Source: Chitinophaga sp. (GTDB lineage: Bacteria; Bacteroidota; Bacteroidia; Chitinophagales; Chitinophagaceae). Taken from it: a DNA stretch of 64,000 nt. The stretch's first letter is position 1. Each line of letters begins with the position of its first letter. Below the pieces are notes generated by a model that saw nothing but the letters and a program-made list of their open reading frames with translations, searched no databases and was not told where the DNA came from. Shown here one piece after another: positions 46,501 through 53,952 of the stretch. The translations under genes and the position numbers were made by a program. Where the stretch lies: the NCBI RefSeq assembly GCF_017745275.1, contig NZ_JAGHZS010000004.1:310001-374000 (forward strand), given 5' to 3'.

Positions 46501-47798
46501 CATACCTTGACATTTATGCAGATAAAGAAAAACTGGAGACGATATTATATAATCTTCTTTCCAACGCATTAAAATACACACCAGCGGGTGGTAGCATAAA
46601 ACTGGTATTGGAAGACCTGGCGGAGCACGTGACCATCAAAGTAACTGACAATGGCGCAGGTATTCCTTCTGATACAGGTGAAAAAATTTTTGATAAATTC
46701 TATAAAGCAGAACGTACCAAAACGAATTCCATAGCGGGATTTGGCATTGGCCTCTTCCTGGTAAAACAACTTACCCAGCAACATGGTGGTAGCATTTCCT
46801 ATGAAAGTGAAGAAGCACAGGGCGCCACTTTTACATTAACGCTTCAAAAAGGGAAATCCCACTATGGCACAGATGTTATTGTTTCTGAAACGGTAGCCAC
46901 ACAGCAATTGTCCGAAGTACTCAAAGTAGTCACTGAAACCGGGGAAAATGACGTAAATGGGGAGCCTTTAGCAGAACTGGTTTCCGAAAAGCAATCCATC
47001 CTGGTGATAGATGACGATGAATCCATCCGGCAATATCTTACTCTCCTGCTCAAAGACACTTATAAAATATACCAGGCGGAGAATGGAGAAACTGGTTTAT
47101 TGATAGCGCAGAAGTATTTGCCCGACCTGGTTATTTCCGACATTCAAATGCAGGAAATGAATGGAATTGAGCTTTGCAGGGAAATTAAAGAAGATGGGCA
47201 GTTAAGCCACATCCCGGTTATCTTACTGACCGGCGCTACCTCTGATGAGCTCAAACTACAGGGACTGGAAGGCGGGGCGGATGATTATGTTGTAAAACCT
47301 TTCAACAGCAAACTGCTGGTTGCACAAATTGCCAACCTGCTAAAGAACCGTAATACGCTTCAGAAATATTTCTACAGCGAGATCACCCTTAACAAAAATG
47401 ATTTCAAGGTTTCACCTGAATATAAGGAATTGTTAGACAAATGTATTTCCATCGTTGAAAAGCATTTAAGAGATAAAGAATTTGGTATTCAAACGCTGCT
47501 TAGCGAAATAGGCATGAGTCACTCCAGCCTGCTTCGCAAAATAAAGTCTGTCTCCGGCCTGCCGGTAAATACTTTCATCCGGTCCATCCGGCTCCGGAAA
47601 GCGGCGGATTTGTTTATCAATACCGACTTTAGTATTAAGGAAACGGCATATACCGTGGGGATGAAGGATATTAAATATTTCCGGGAGCAATTCAATAAAC
47701 TTTTTGGTATGAACCCGTCTGACTATGTCCGGAAGTACCGTAAAGTTTATGGAAAACAATACACGGTTGACAAGGAATCTATTTATCCTGGCAACTAA
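43584..47798 (+). CDS. Hybrid two-component system sensor/regulator (HTCS3) with long charged coiled coil
   Basis: This 1404-residue sensor-regulator resembles HTCS2: signal peptide, propeller repeats (about 25-640), Y_Y_Y domain, membrane helix (WAYLMYAMVVAAIVYFYL), HisKA with His877 in NIAHEFRTP, HATPase, receiver with Asp1186 in LVISDIQM and an AraC HTH ending IKYFREQFNKLFGMNPSDY. Unlike HTCS2 it has an extra Glu/Lys/Arg-rich coiled coil at about 817-869 between the membrane and the dimerisation helix. The gene follows GH95 by 63 bp on the same strand, and LacI and SusC/D genes lie downstream. The near-identical recognition helix suggests that it reads the same operators as HTCS2 (inference). 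Confidence 0.93.
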   Translation: MTSFFKKTACFVTASLLLFWYTCFADHPVRTYLGIDQGLSNNFVRCIYQDKKGFMWFGTYDGLNRYDGYEFRIFRNSFKNNHTLINNWINTISEDTKGDLWIGTRQGACIYNSLSNNFSYLYYYNAEKKAEQLNAVVRKIEPDLQGNMFVATTGKGLLRYSKNENITYTIPLEDDPGFQYNVTAIKADKHKNVWLFISGKGLYVYEYKTQTAKLVNAAIKSADCMEATNDYLWIGSNDGLFRYNITANTFDKVYNVANKKLTYNAVAGITANNNHELWIATNGGGVVILNTVTDGVQFLSGTTAPGALSSNAVFSIWIDKQFRKWIGTLRGGINVIDPNKERFQNITSSVTAANTLISNYILSFHEAPDDNIWIGTDGSGLSIWNRKLNSFTSYCHENGNPYSLSDNFVTDIHTDAEKNTWITTYRGGVNRFNNGKFEHYKCIDPLNDTLTLCPVGPNLLEDGAGNCWLSTQQYGLFKLNRQKKAFELFDHRLKDLYSLKEDSKHVFWGGGINHLFQIDRAGKNHISYFIGKPVNVIMEDRSGNFWMGTEGGGLILFDRKQGKMLARYTTDEGLCSNSILTILEDAAGNLWMSTFNGIAKFNPRDKTFKNYYQGDGLQSNQFNYHAALKLRSGEMMFGGIKGFSLFRPENIVSINDHPDLFLTGVKVANTSLEEDTSLETESNSNRIVRIKIPYNKALLSFEFAALEYSAADKIQYAYYMQGSDKNWIYCGHTRKVVYSHLSEGTYTFRVKNTNAEGQWNKEEVKIEITIQPPWYRSWWAYLMYAMVVAAIVYFYLQYRAKQTRLQYEIKIARLNAANERLEKEKSFAELAIEKTELEKERAEREREHAEREKERILDQSERESNEKKIAFFTNIAHEFRTPLTLIINPIKELLDKAHHEQKEKEELNIIYRNARRMLSLVDQLLLFRKAESGLDKINPCRVNLHHLAYEVYLCFLQQAKARHIHYVFDCADTYLDIYADKEKLETILYNLLSNALKYTPAGGSIKLVLEDLAEHVTIKVTDNGAGIPSDTGEKIFDKFYKAERTKTNSIAGFGIGLFLVKQLTQQHGGSISYESEEAQGATFTLTLQKGKSHYGTDVIVSETVATQQLSEVLKVVTETGENDVNGEPLAELVSEKQSILVIDDDESIRQYLTLLLKDTYKIYQAENGETGLLIAQKYLPDLVISDIQMQEMNGIELCREIKEDGQLSHIPVILLTGATSDELKLQGLEGGADDYVVKPFNSKLLVAQIANLLKNRNTLQKYFYSEITLNKNDFKVSPEYKELLDKCISIVEKHLRDKEFGIQTLLSEIGMSHSSLLRKIKSVSGLPVNTFIRSIRLRKAADLFINTDFSIKETAYTVGMKDIKYFREQFNKLFGMNPSDYVRKYRKVYGKQYTVDKESIYPGN

Positions 47799-47905
47799 AT
47801 GGATTTAGTCTTTACGGGGATAAACCACACAAAAATATTAAACCGAATTACAATGGCCAGAATGACATGCTTCCTGCTTAACCTGATTAAAAATTATTGT
47901 TTTTG

Positions 47906-47942
47906 GAGTTTCCACCCCCCTATTTGGGAGTTTGTCCCCCTC
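47906..47942 (+). promoter_or_regulatory. Putative HTCS2/HTCS3 operator upstream of lacI-susC
   Basis: GAGTTTCCACCCCCC starts at 47906 and GAGTTTGTCCCCC starts at 47928, a 22-bp direct repeat in the direction of LacI and the SusC/D genes. A TAGTTTTA -7-like element lies downstream at 47975-47982, similar to that before GH31. The rest of the 283-bp gap (47799-48081) shows nothing else recognised. Confidence 0.6.
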
Positions 47943-48081
47943 CTGAATTTGCGGAGAATTTTATTATTAACAGGTAGTTTTACAGGACAGAATTTAAAAT
48001 CAGTTCTCTTCCCGTTTTGAAACGATTGGTCACTAAATCGATTATCTGATAAGTAGCAGAAAATGCTGGCAGCTGGATAAA

Positions 48082-49149
48082 ATGAAAAAGAAGATCTCCA
48101 TACACGACATAGCCAAAGAACTTAATCTTTCAGCTACTACTATATCTTTTGTATTGAATGGTAAGGCAGATGAAAAGAAAATCAGCGAACAGGTGCAGCG
48201 GAAAGTAGCAGATTATATAAAGCAGGTAGGCTATCAGCCAAACATGATCGCCAAAAGCCTGCGAACCGGCAAAACCAATATCATAGGCATGCTGGTGGAA
48301 GATATTTCTGATCCATTCTTTTCCAGCATTTCCAGGGGAATTGAAACAATCGCCTATCATCATAAGTATAAAATATTTTTTGCCAGCACGGAAAATGATA
48401 CGGAGAAAACCAAAGCATTGATAAAGGTATTCAGGGAAAGACAGGTAGACGGTTATATTATGGCGCCGCCTTCCGGCATTGAAGATGACATAAAGGCGCT
48501 GATAGATGATAATGTACCGGTGATTCTTTTCGACCGCTATCTACCTGCGTTGAATACCAGTACTGTAATTATTGATAACTTCTCCGGGGCATACCAGGCC
48601 GTAAAACATCTGCTGGAAAATGGGTTTTCAAATATCGCATTCATCACCTTAAAATCAGATCAAACACAAATGCATAGCCGTCTGCAAGGATATCTTACAG
48701 CAATGGAAGAAAGTGGACACGAAGCCATTGTACAAAAACTTCCCTGCAAATTAAGTCATTCGCTGGGCGCAGAAATGGTAAAGGAATTCGTTATGCAACA
48801 TAATAACATTGATGCAATACTGTTTGCCACGAATTACCTGGCAATAAATGGACTAAAAGCCATCCAGGACCTGGGATTAATAATACCTGATAATATCGCG
48901 GTAATAGGATTTGATGATAACACACACTTTAATTTATTTTCTCCTTCTATCACAGCAGTAGCACAACCAATAGAAGAAATTGCAGAAGAAGTAGTGCAGC
49001 AACTGATCAATGCCCTATCAGATGAAAGGGAAAGCAAAAAACGAAGAACGGTAACGTTGCCGGTTAAGTTAATTATAAGAAATTCTTCTTCCGCCAAAAT
49101 GAAAAAGAATATTGTTGAACCAGCATTATCCACTATGAAAAAAAGTTAA
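48082..49149 (+). CDS. LacI-family transcriptional regulator
   Basis: This 355-residue cytoplasmic regulator has an N-terminal LacI HTH (about 5-50, SIHDIAKELNLSATTISFVLNG) with the hinge helix, and a periplasmic-binding-protein-like effector domain (about 62-340, IGMLVEDISDPFFSSISRGIE, and GFDDNTHFNLFSP). It lies between HTCS3 and the first SusC, 99 bp before the latter, with a hairpin between. It may add repression of the transporter genes to HTCS control. The effector sugar is unknown. The C-terminal 20 residues are basic and beyond the usual family end. Confidence 0.9.
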   Translation: MKKKISIHDIAKELNLSATTISFVLNGKADEKKISEQVQRKVADYIKQVGYQPNMIAKSLRTGKTNIIGMLVEDISDPFFSSISRGIETIAYHHKYKIFFASTENDTEKTKALIKVFRERQVDGYIMAPPSGIEDDIKALIDDNVPVILFDRYLPALNTSTVIIDNFSGAYQAVKHLLENGFSNIAFITLKSDQTQMHSRLQGYLTAMEESGHEAIVQKLPCKLSHSLGAEMVKEFVMQHNNIDAILFATNYLAINGLKAIQDLGLIIPDNIAVIGFDDNTHFNLFSPSITAVAQPIEEIAEEVVQQLINALSDERESKKRRTVTLPVKLIIRNSSSAKMKKNIVEPALSTMKKS

Positions 49150-49189
49150 CGGACTAAGTAATCAATCAAAATTTCATTAATAACGATCA

Positions 49190-49214
49190 GGGGTAAAAAA
49201 GCGGTTTTTACTCC
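49190..49214 (+). terminator. Hairpin between lacI and susC
   Basis: GGGGTAAAAA (49190-49199) pairs with TTTTTACTCC (49205-49214), with one G-T pair, around a 5-base loop. It lies 41 bp after the LacI stop and 35 bp before SusC. It could terminate LacI transcription or act as an attenuator or operator for SusC. Confidence 0.45.
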
Positions 49215-49248
49215 TGCAGCAATCTTTTTGTCTTTATAAACTTCCACC

Positions 49249-52128
49249 ATGAAAAAAAATCCAACCGCAGACGTTCTGCTACCTTCCGGTATTTGGAGGC
49301 AAGTGTACTATAAGGTTAGCTTGATCTTCCTGACAGCGATGCTGTTGATACATTCTTCTGCCCGGGCACAGGTTGCCGATACCACGAAAGTCCATCCAAA
49401 ACAGGATGCCGCCACCGGGATATCCAAACCGGCTACGACTGTGCCAATCCTTTATGGAGAGCAGGCTAAAACCAGGTTACTTCAATCGGTAGCTACTGTG
49501 TACACCAACCAGTTAATCACTACACCAAGTCCTCAGTTCCTACAGGCTTTACCCGGCCGCCTACCCGGCCTTAATGTCACTTTCGGCAGCGGTGGGCCAG
49601 GCCTGGATGGTAATGGGCTGGGCTTCAATATCCGTGGAGCAAGGGCACAAATCATCCTCATTGATGGCATTGAAAGAGGATATCAGTCTATTGATCCCGA
49701 ACAGATTGAATCTATCACAGTATTAAAAGATGCACTGTCAACCGTGATGTTTGGTCAGCGTTCCTCCTATGGTATCATCTCCGTTAGAACAAAGAAAGGA
49801 GATGTTGGTAAACCCCGCATTTCCTTTACTGCTCAATCAGGTTTTGAAACGCCTACCGCGCTTCCGAAACCTTTACCTGCGTGGCAATATGCTACGTTAT
49901 ATAATGAAGCCAGGCAAAACGATGCAGGGAATACACCTGTTCCTCCCCAGTACTCACAGGCGCAAATTGATGCCTGGCAGCAGCATACAGATCCCTATAC
50001 CTATCCTGATGTAGACTGGTACAATACTGTGTTGAATAAAAACGCCGGTATATCCCGCTATAATCTTAATATACAAGGTAGCGGCAAAGGTTTCCGGTAT
50101 TTTGTGGACCTGGATAATATGAGAGAAAAGGGAATCATTAAAACCAGTGCTGAAAATAAATACAATACCAACGCCCAACTGAACAGGTATCTTTTGCGTT
50201 CAAACGTAGGTGTTGATGTAACACCTACCACTTTTGTACAATTGAACCTCTTCGGTCGCTTTCAACGTTATAACCAACCCGGTGGAGGAGTTTCGGGAAT
50301 TTTCTCTTCCTTGCTGAATACCCCGCAACTTGCCTACCCTGTTTTCAATCCTGACGGGTCGTTAGGGGGAAGCGACAAATACCCCGGTAACGCTAATATA
50401 TGGGGCCAGGCCGTTGCCCGTGGATATCAATTCCAGGATGTAAGAGATATTGCGGTTGACCTGGAGGTTACTCAAAAACTGGATGCACTTACAAAAGGGT
50501 TTTGGATGCAGGCCAAAGCTTCCAATAACAACACCGCTTACTTTACCACGAAACGGGATAAAAATTTTGAAGTGTATCAATACCTGGATGATACTTATAC
50601 CAAGTATGGATCAACCACGGAGCAAACAACCGGGGGAGGCGCAAATGAGCGATACAGGATTGTGTACCTGGAAGGATCGCTGGGTTACGACAGAACATTT
50701 AAAAAACACGCCATATCCGCATTGGCGGTGGCGAACCAGCAAAGCAGGCTGGCCTTCAATACCACCAACCTGCCGGAGAACTATACCGCCTATTCAGGGA
50801 AACTGAACTATGCCTACGATGAAAAATATATCGTGGAAGGCGCTGTCAGCTACGGAGGATACAACTGGCTGGAGCCATCAAAACGCTGGACCACCTACTG
50901 GGCTGGCGGACTTGGCTGGAACCTGCATAAGGAACCATTTATCAGCCGCCATCTGCCTTTCATCAGCAACCTGAAGTTAAGAGCCAACTATGGTTTAACC
51001 GGCCAGGTAAATGCCGGCTATTTCTCGTACATACAAACCTACTTTAATGCCAATGGCTATTGGTTTGGCTCTGGCTCCTCACTGGAGAAGAGCTCCGGGG
51101 AAAATGCCCTTGCCAATACAGGCCTCGCTCCTGAAAAAGCAAAAAAACTTAATGCCGGCATTGATCTTGGCCTCTGGAATAATAAGTTGACAATAACTGC
51201 CGACTATTTCTTCAATAAGTTTTATGATCTTGTTGCTCCGCCTACTTTAACCACTGCCATATTGGGCGCGGGATACCCGAATCAGAACTACCAGCGGTTC
51301 AACTATTGGGGGGCTGATATTGCTATAAACTGGCAACAGCAAATAAAAGCATTCAACTATTTTGTTACTGGTAACTTCTCACTTGTTCAATCAAAAGTAG
51401 TTTATAGTGCAGAATTACCTAAAAATTACGATTACCAGGTTACAACAGGAAAGCCGATAGGAGTGCTCTATGGTTATACCGCTACTGGCCTGTTTAAATC
51501 TTATGATGAAATCAATGATCCGGCAACCGCAGTAATGCCCTCCTCTCCCAAGTCGTCCCTGCGGCCCGGCGATATACGATACCTGGATCGCAACGGAGAT
51601 GGCCAGATTACAGTGGATGACCAGGGACCCATTGGCACTGTAAAGCCTACTATATACTACGGCCTCAATACCGGGTTTAGCTTTAAAGGCATTGACCTCT
51701 CCATCCTTATCCAGGGCACATTAAATCGTCAAAGTTATTTCAATGGCGATTTTATGAACGGCTTTGGCAACAGCGGGCAAAATAACGCCTATGAATATAA
51801 CCTGGGCCGGTTTACTGCAGCAACTGCTGAAACGGCTAAACAACCAAGGTTATGGCTGGGCAACAACACGAATAATACACAGACTTCTTCTTTCTGGCTG
51901 AAGGATAACGATTTTGTACGCCTCAAAAACGTAGAGATAGGATATACTTTCCCTGAAAAGTTATCCCGCAAAATCGGGCTTCCTGCTGTGCGACTATTTG
52001 CCAATGGATTGAACCTCCTCACCTGGTCGGAAATTTACGACATGAGGAAAGACCTGGATCCTGAGTCCTGGGGCGCTGCTTATCCCATTATGAAGATTTT
52101 CAACTTCGGTATCAACATTAAATTTTAA
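49249..52128 (+). CDS. SusC-like TonB-dependent transporter 1, lacking the N-terminal CarboxypepD domain
   Basis: This 959-residue outer-membrane importer pairs with the SusD at 52135. After the signal peptide (LTAMLLIHSSARAQ, end near residue 41), only about 45 linker residues precede the plug, which contains ALPGRLPGLNV, IRGARAQIILIDGIE and DALSTVMFGQR. The barrel ends with the typical FNFGINIKF. The usual N-terminal CarboxypepD_reg-like domain and the following VVVGYG-type TonB box, both present in SusC 2, are not visible. Energy coupling may use an atypical N-terminus. It is the first transporter after LacI and overlaps no other gene. Substrate likely oligosaccharides from the GH28-like/lyase enzymes (inference). 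Confidence 0.93.
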   Translation: MKKNPTADVLLPSGIWRQVYYKVSLIFLTAMLLIHSSARAQVADTTKVHPKQDAATGISKPATTVPILYGEQAKTRLLQSVATVYTNQLITTPSPQFLQALPGRLPGLNVTFGSGGPGLDGNGLGFNIRGARAQIILIDGIERGYQSIDPEQIESITVLKDALSTVMFGQRSSYGIISVRTKKGDVGKPRISFTAQSGFETPTALPKPLPAWQYATLYNEARQNDAGNTPVPPQYSQAQIDAWQQHTDPYTYPDVDWYNTVLNKNAGISRYNLNIQGSGKGFRYFVDLDNMREKGIIKTSAENKYNTNAQLNRYLLRSNVGVDVTPTTFVQLNLFGRFQRYNQPGGGVSGIFSSLLNTPQLAYPVFNPDGSLGGSDKYPGNANIWGQAVARGYQFQDVRDIAVDLEVTQKLDALTKGFWMQAKASNNNTAYFTTKRDKNFEVYQYLDDTYTKYGSTTEQTTGGGANERYRIVYLEGSLGYDRTFKKHAISALAVANQQSRLAFNTTNLPENYTAYSGKLNYAYDEKYIVEGAVSYGGYNWLEPSKRWTTYWAGGLGWNLHKEPFISRHLPFISNLKLRANYGLTGQVNAGYFSYIQTYFNANGYWFGSGSSLEKSSGENALANTGLAPEKAKKLNAGIDLGLWNNKLTITADYFFNKFYDLVAPPTLTTAILGAGYPNQNYQRFNYWGADIAINWQQQIKAFNYFVTGNFSLVQSKVVYSAELPKNYDYQVTTGKPIGVLYGYTATGLFKSYDEINDPATAVMPSSPKSSLRPGDIRYLDRNGDGQITVDDQGPIGTVKPTIYYGLNTGFSFKGIDLSILIQGTLNRQSYFNGDFMNGFGNSGQNNAYEYNLGRFTAATAETAKQPRLWLGNNTNNTQTSSFWLKDNDFVRLKNVEIGYTFPEKLSRKIGLPAVRLFANGLNLLTWSEIYDMRKDLDPESWGAAYPIMKIFNFGINIKF

Positions 52129-52134
52129 CCGATA

Positions 52135-53925
52135 ATGTATTGTTGTATGAAAAAGAATTATGGCTGGATTTATTTTGCTTTCGCTGCAGTCATCTTTATA
52201 GCATCCTCCTGTAAAAAAGCATTTGAAGACAAGCCGCTTGAGCTGCTTACTATAGATTACATCTTTGATGAAAATGATCCTACCGGGGATCAGGCATATA
52301 AATGGGTAACAAATATATATGGAAAAATCCCTTCCGGGTATAACCGGATGCTGGGCGGTTCCAGCTGGGGACTTAATGGTGGAGTGAAAACCAACCTATC
52401 GCTGGTGCCCCTCGAATGTTTTTCTGATGATGCGGTGCCAAGCGCTGATGGGAATGAAGCGTGGAACATCATTCGTGGCGGATACAGTCCTGTTACTACA
52501 TTTGATGACAACTGGGGGAATTGTTACAGCGCTATAAGAGCTGCGAATATTTTCCTGAATAATTATCAGCGTGTTCCCTGGGCCGATTCATCCCGTAAAG
52601 TATGGTTACCTAACGAAGCGCGTGCGCTCAGGGCTTATTTTTATTACGAATTGATAAAAAGATACGGTGGTGTACCACTGATAGGCAATAAGGTTTTCGA
52701 TTCCGATGATAAAGAATTATTGAATTTAAAGCGCAACAGCTTTGAAGAGTGCGTGAACTACATCGTATCAGAACTTGACATCGCTAAAGATAGCCTGCGT
52801 CCTGACGCCTCCCTCGCCGGCAGAACAACCGATGCAGATTTCGGAAAGATGCGCAAAAGCATTGTAATGGCCATTAAGGCGAAGGTATTGCTCCTGGCTG
52901 CAAGCCCTTTATTTAACCCTTCTCCCACTCCCGGCAGAACTTATACCGGCTACGCTTCTTACAGTGCAGAAAGATGGAAAGCAGCGGCTGATGCAGCGAA
53001 AGCGGTGATGGATCTGGGTATTTACGACCTGGAGCCCAATCGCTATACCCTGATGTTGCAGAGGGCCAACAAGGAACACATTTTTTTCCGGATGAGTGAT
53101 CCCCGTATTGACAATGCTTATTCCTATTACATGTCGCCCCCCGGGTACAAGCCGGCCAACCGCAATAGTGAAGGACGTGTAAGTCCAACGCAGGAATTTG
53201 TTGACGCCTTCCCAATGAAAAACGGGAAAACTATCACTGATCCCTCTTCTGGTTATGACCAGTCGAACCCCTACGCCGGCCGTGATCCCCGCCTGGAACA
53301 AACCGTGTTTTATAATGGCGCTAAATGGCTGCAAAGACCGGTAGAAACCTTTGAAGGAGGAAAAGACAAACCGAATAATGCTACCCTTGCTCCTGTACAA
53401 ACACAAACAGGCTATTATGCCAAAAAGTTTTGTGCCAATGATAGCAGCAGTGCAAACTATACCACCACCTTTTACCGCGATGGCGGCTTCATTCCTCCCT
53501 GGTGCATTATCAGGTATGCAGACATCATTTTAATGTATGCCGAGGCACAAAATGAATATTCAGGACCTGATGCATCCGTATATGCGGCGGTTGAAAAAAT
53601 CCGCCAGCGGGCCGGGCTTTCACCTAATACACTGGCGCCGGGATTATCGCAAACCCAGATGCGGGAAGCTGTTCGTAATGAGCGTCGCATAGAACTGGCA
53701 TTTGAAGAACAAAGATTTTGGGATATACGCAGATGGAAAATTGCGAAAGCTGTTTATGGAACCGCACTGCATGGCGTTACCATTACCAAAAACACCGATG
53801 GTACATTCAACTATGCACCGAGAGTGGTGACCACTCCCTTTTTTACAGATGCCATGTATTTATTTCCTATTGCTGTAAAAGAAACACAGGTAAATCGGGG
53901 AATAGAACAAAATCCGGGGTACTAA
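52135..53925 (+). CDS. SusD-like surface glycan-binding lipoprotein 1
   Basis: This 596-residue surface lipoprotein has lipobox IASSC near residue 26; starts at 52135 and 52147 are both possible, the latter giving MKKNYGWIYF. The SusD fold of TPR helices is indicated by TDYIFDENDP, YYELIKRYGGVPLI, RAYFYYE-like helices and the C-terminal RNERRIELAFEEQRFWDIRRWK motif. It covers the SusC barrel and hands it oligosaccharides. The gap to SusC 1 is 6 bp. Confidence 0.95.
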   Translation: MYCCMKKNYGWIYFAFAAVIFIASSCKKAFEDKPLELLTIDYIFDENDPTGDQAYKWVTNIYGKIPSGYNRMLGGSSWGLNGGVKTNLSLVPLECFSDDAVPSADGNEAWNIIRGGYSPVTTFDDNWGNCYSAIRAANIFLNNYQRVPWADSSRKVWLPNEARALRAYFYYELIKRYGGVPLIGNKVFDSDDKELLNLKRNSFEECVNYIVSELDIAKDSLRPDASLAGRTTDADFGKMRKSIVMAIKAKVLLLAASPLFNPSPTPGRTYTGYASYSAERWKAAADAAKAVMDLGIYDLEPNRYTLMLQRANKEHIFFRMSDPRIDNAYSYYMSPPGYKPANRNSEGRVSPTQEFVDAFPMKNGKTITDPSSGYDQSNPYAGRDPRLEQTVFYNGAKWLQRPVETFEGGKDKPNNATLAPVQTQTGYYAKKFCANDSSSANYTTTFYRDGGFIPPWCIIRYADIILMYAEAQNEYSGPDASVYAAVEKIRQRAGLSPNTLAPGLSQTQMREAVRNERRIELAFEEQRFWDIRRWKIAKAVYGTALHGVTITKNTDGTFNYAPRVVTTPFFTDAMYLFPIAVKETQVNRGIEQNPGY

Positions 53926-53952
53926 ACTTTTTGTTACAATAAACAGCATAAA

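Noticed and set aside
48016-48040. CGATT-N8-AATCG inverted repeat before lacI as a LacI operator
   Set aside because: Short arms and wide spacer in AT-rich DNA; no second copy near susC was noticed.
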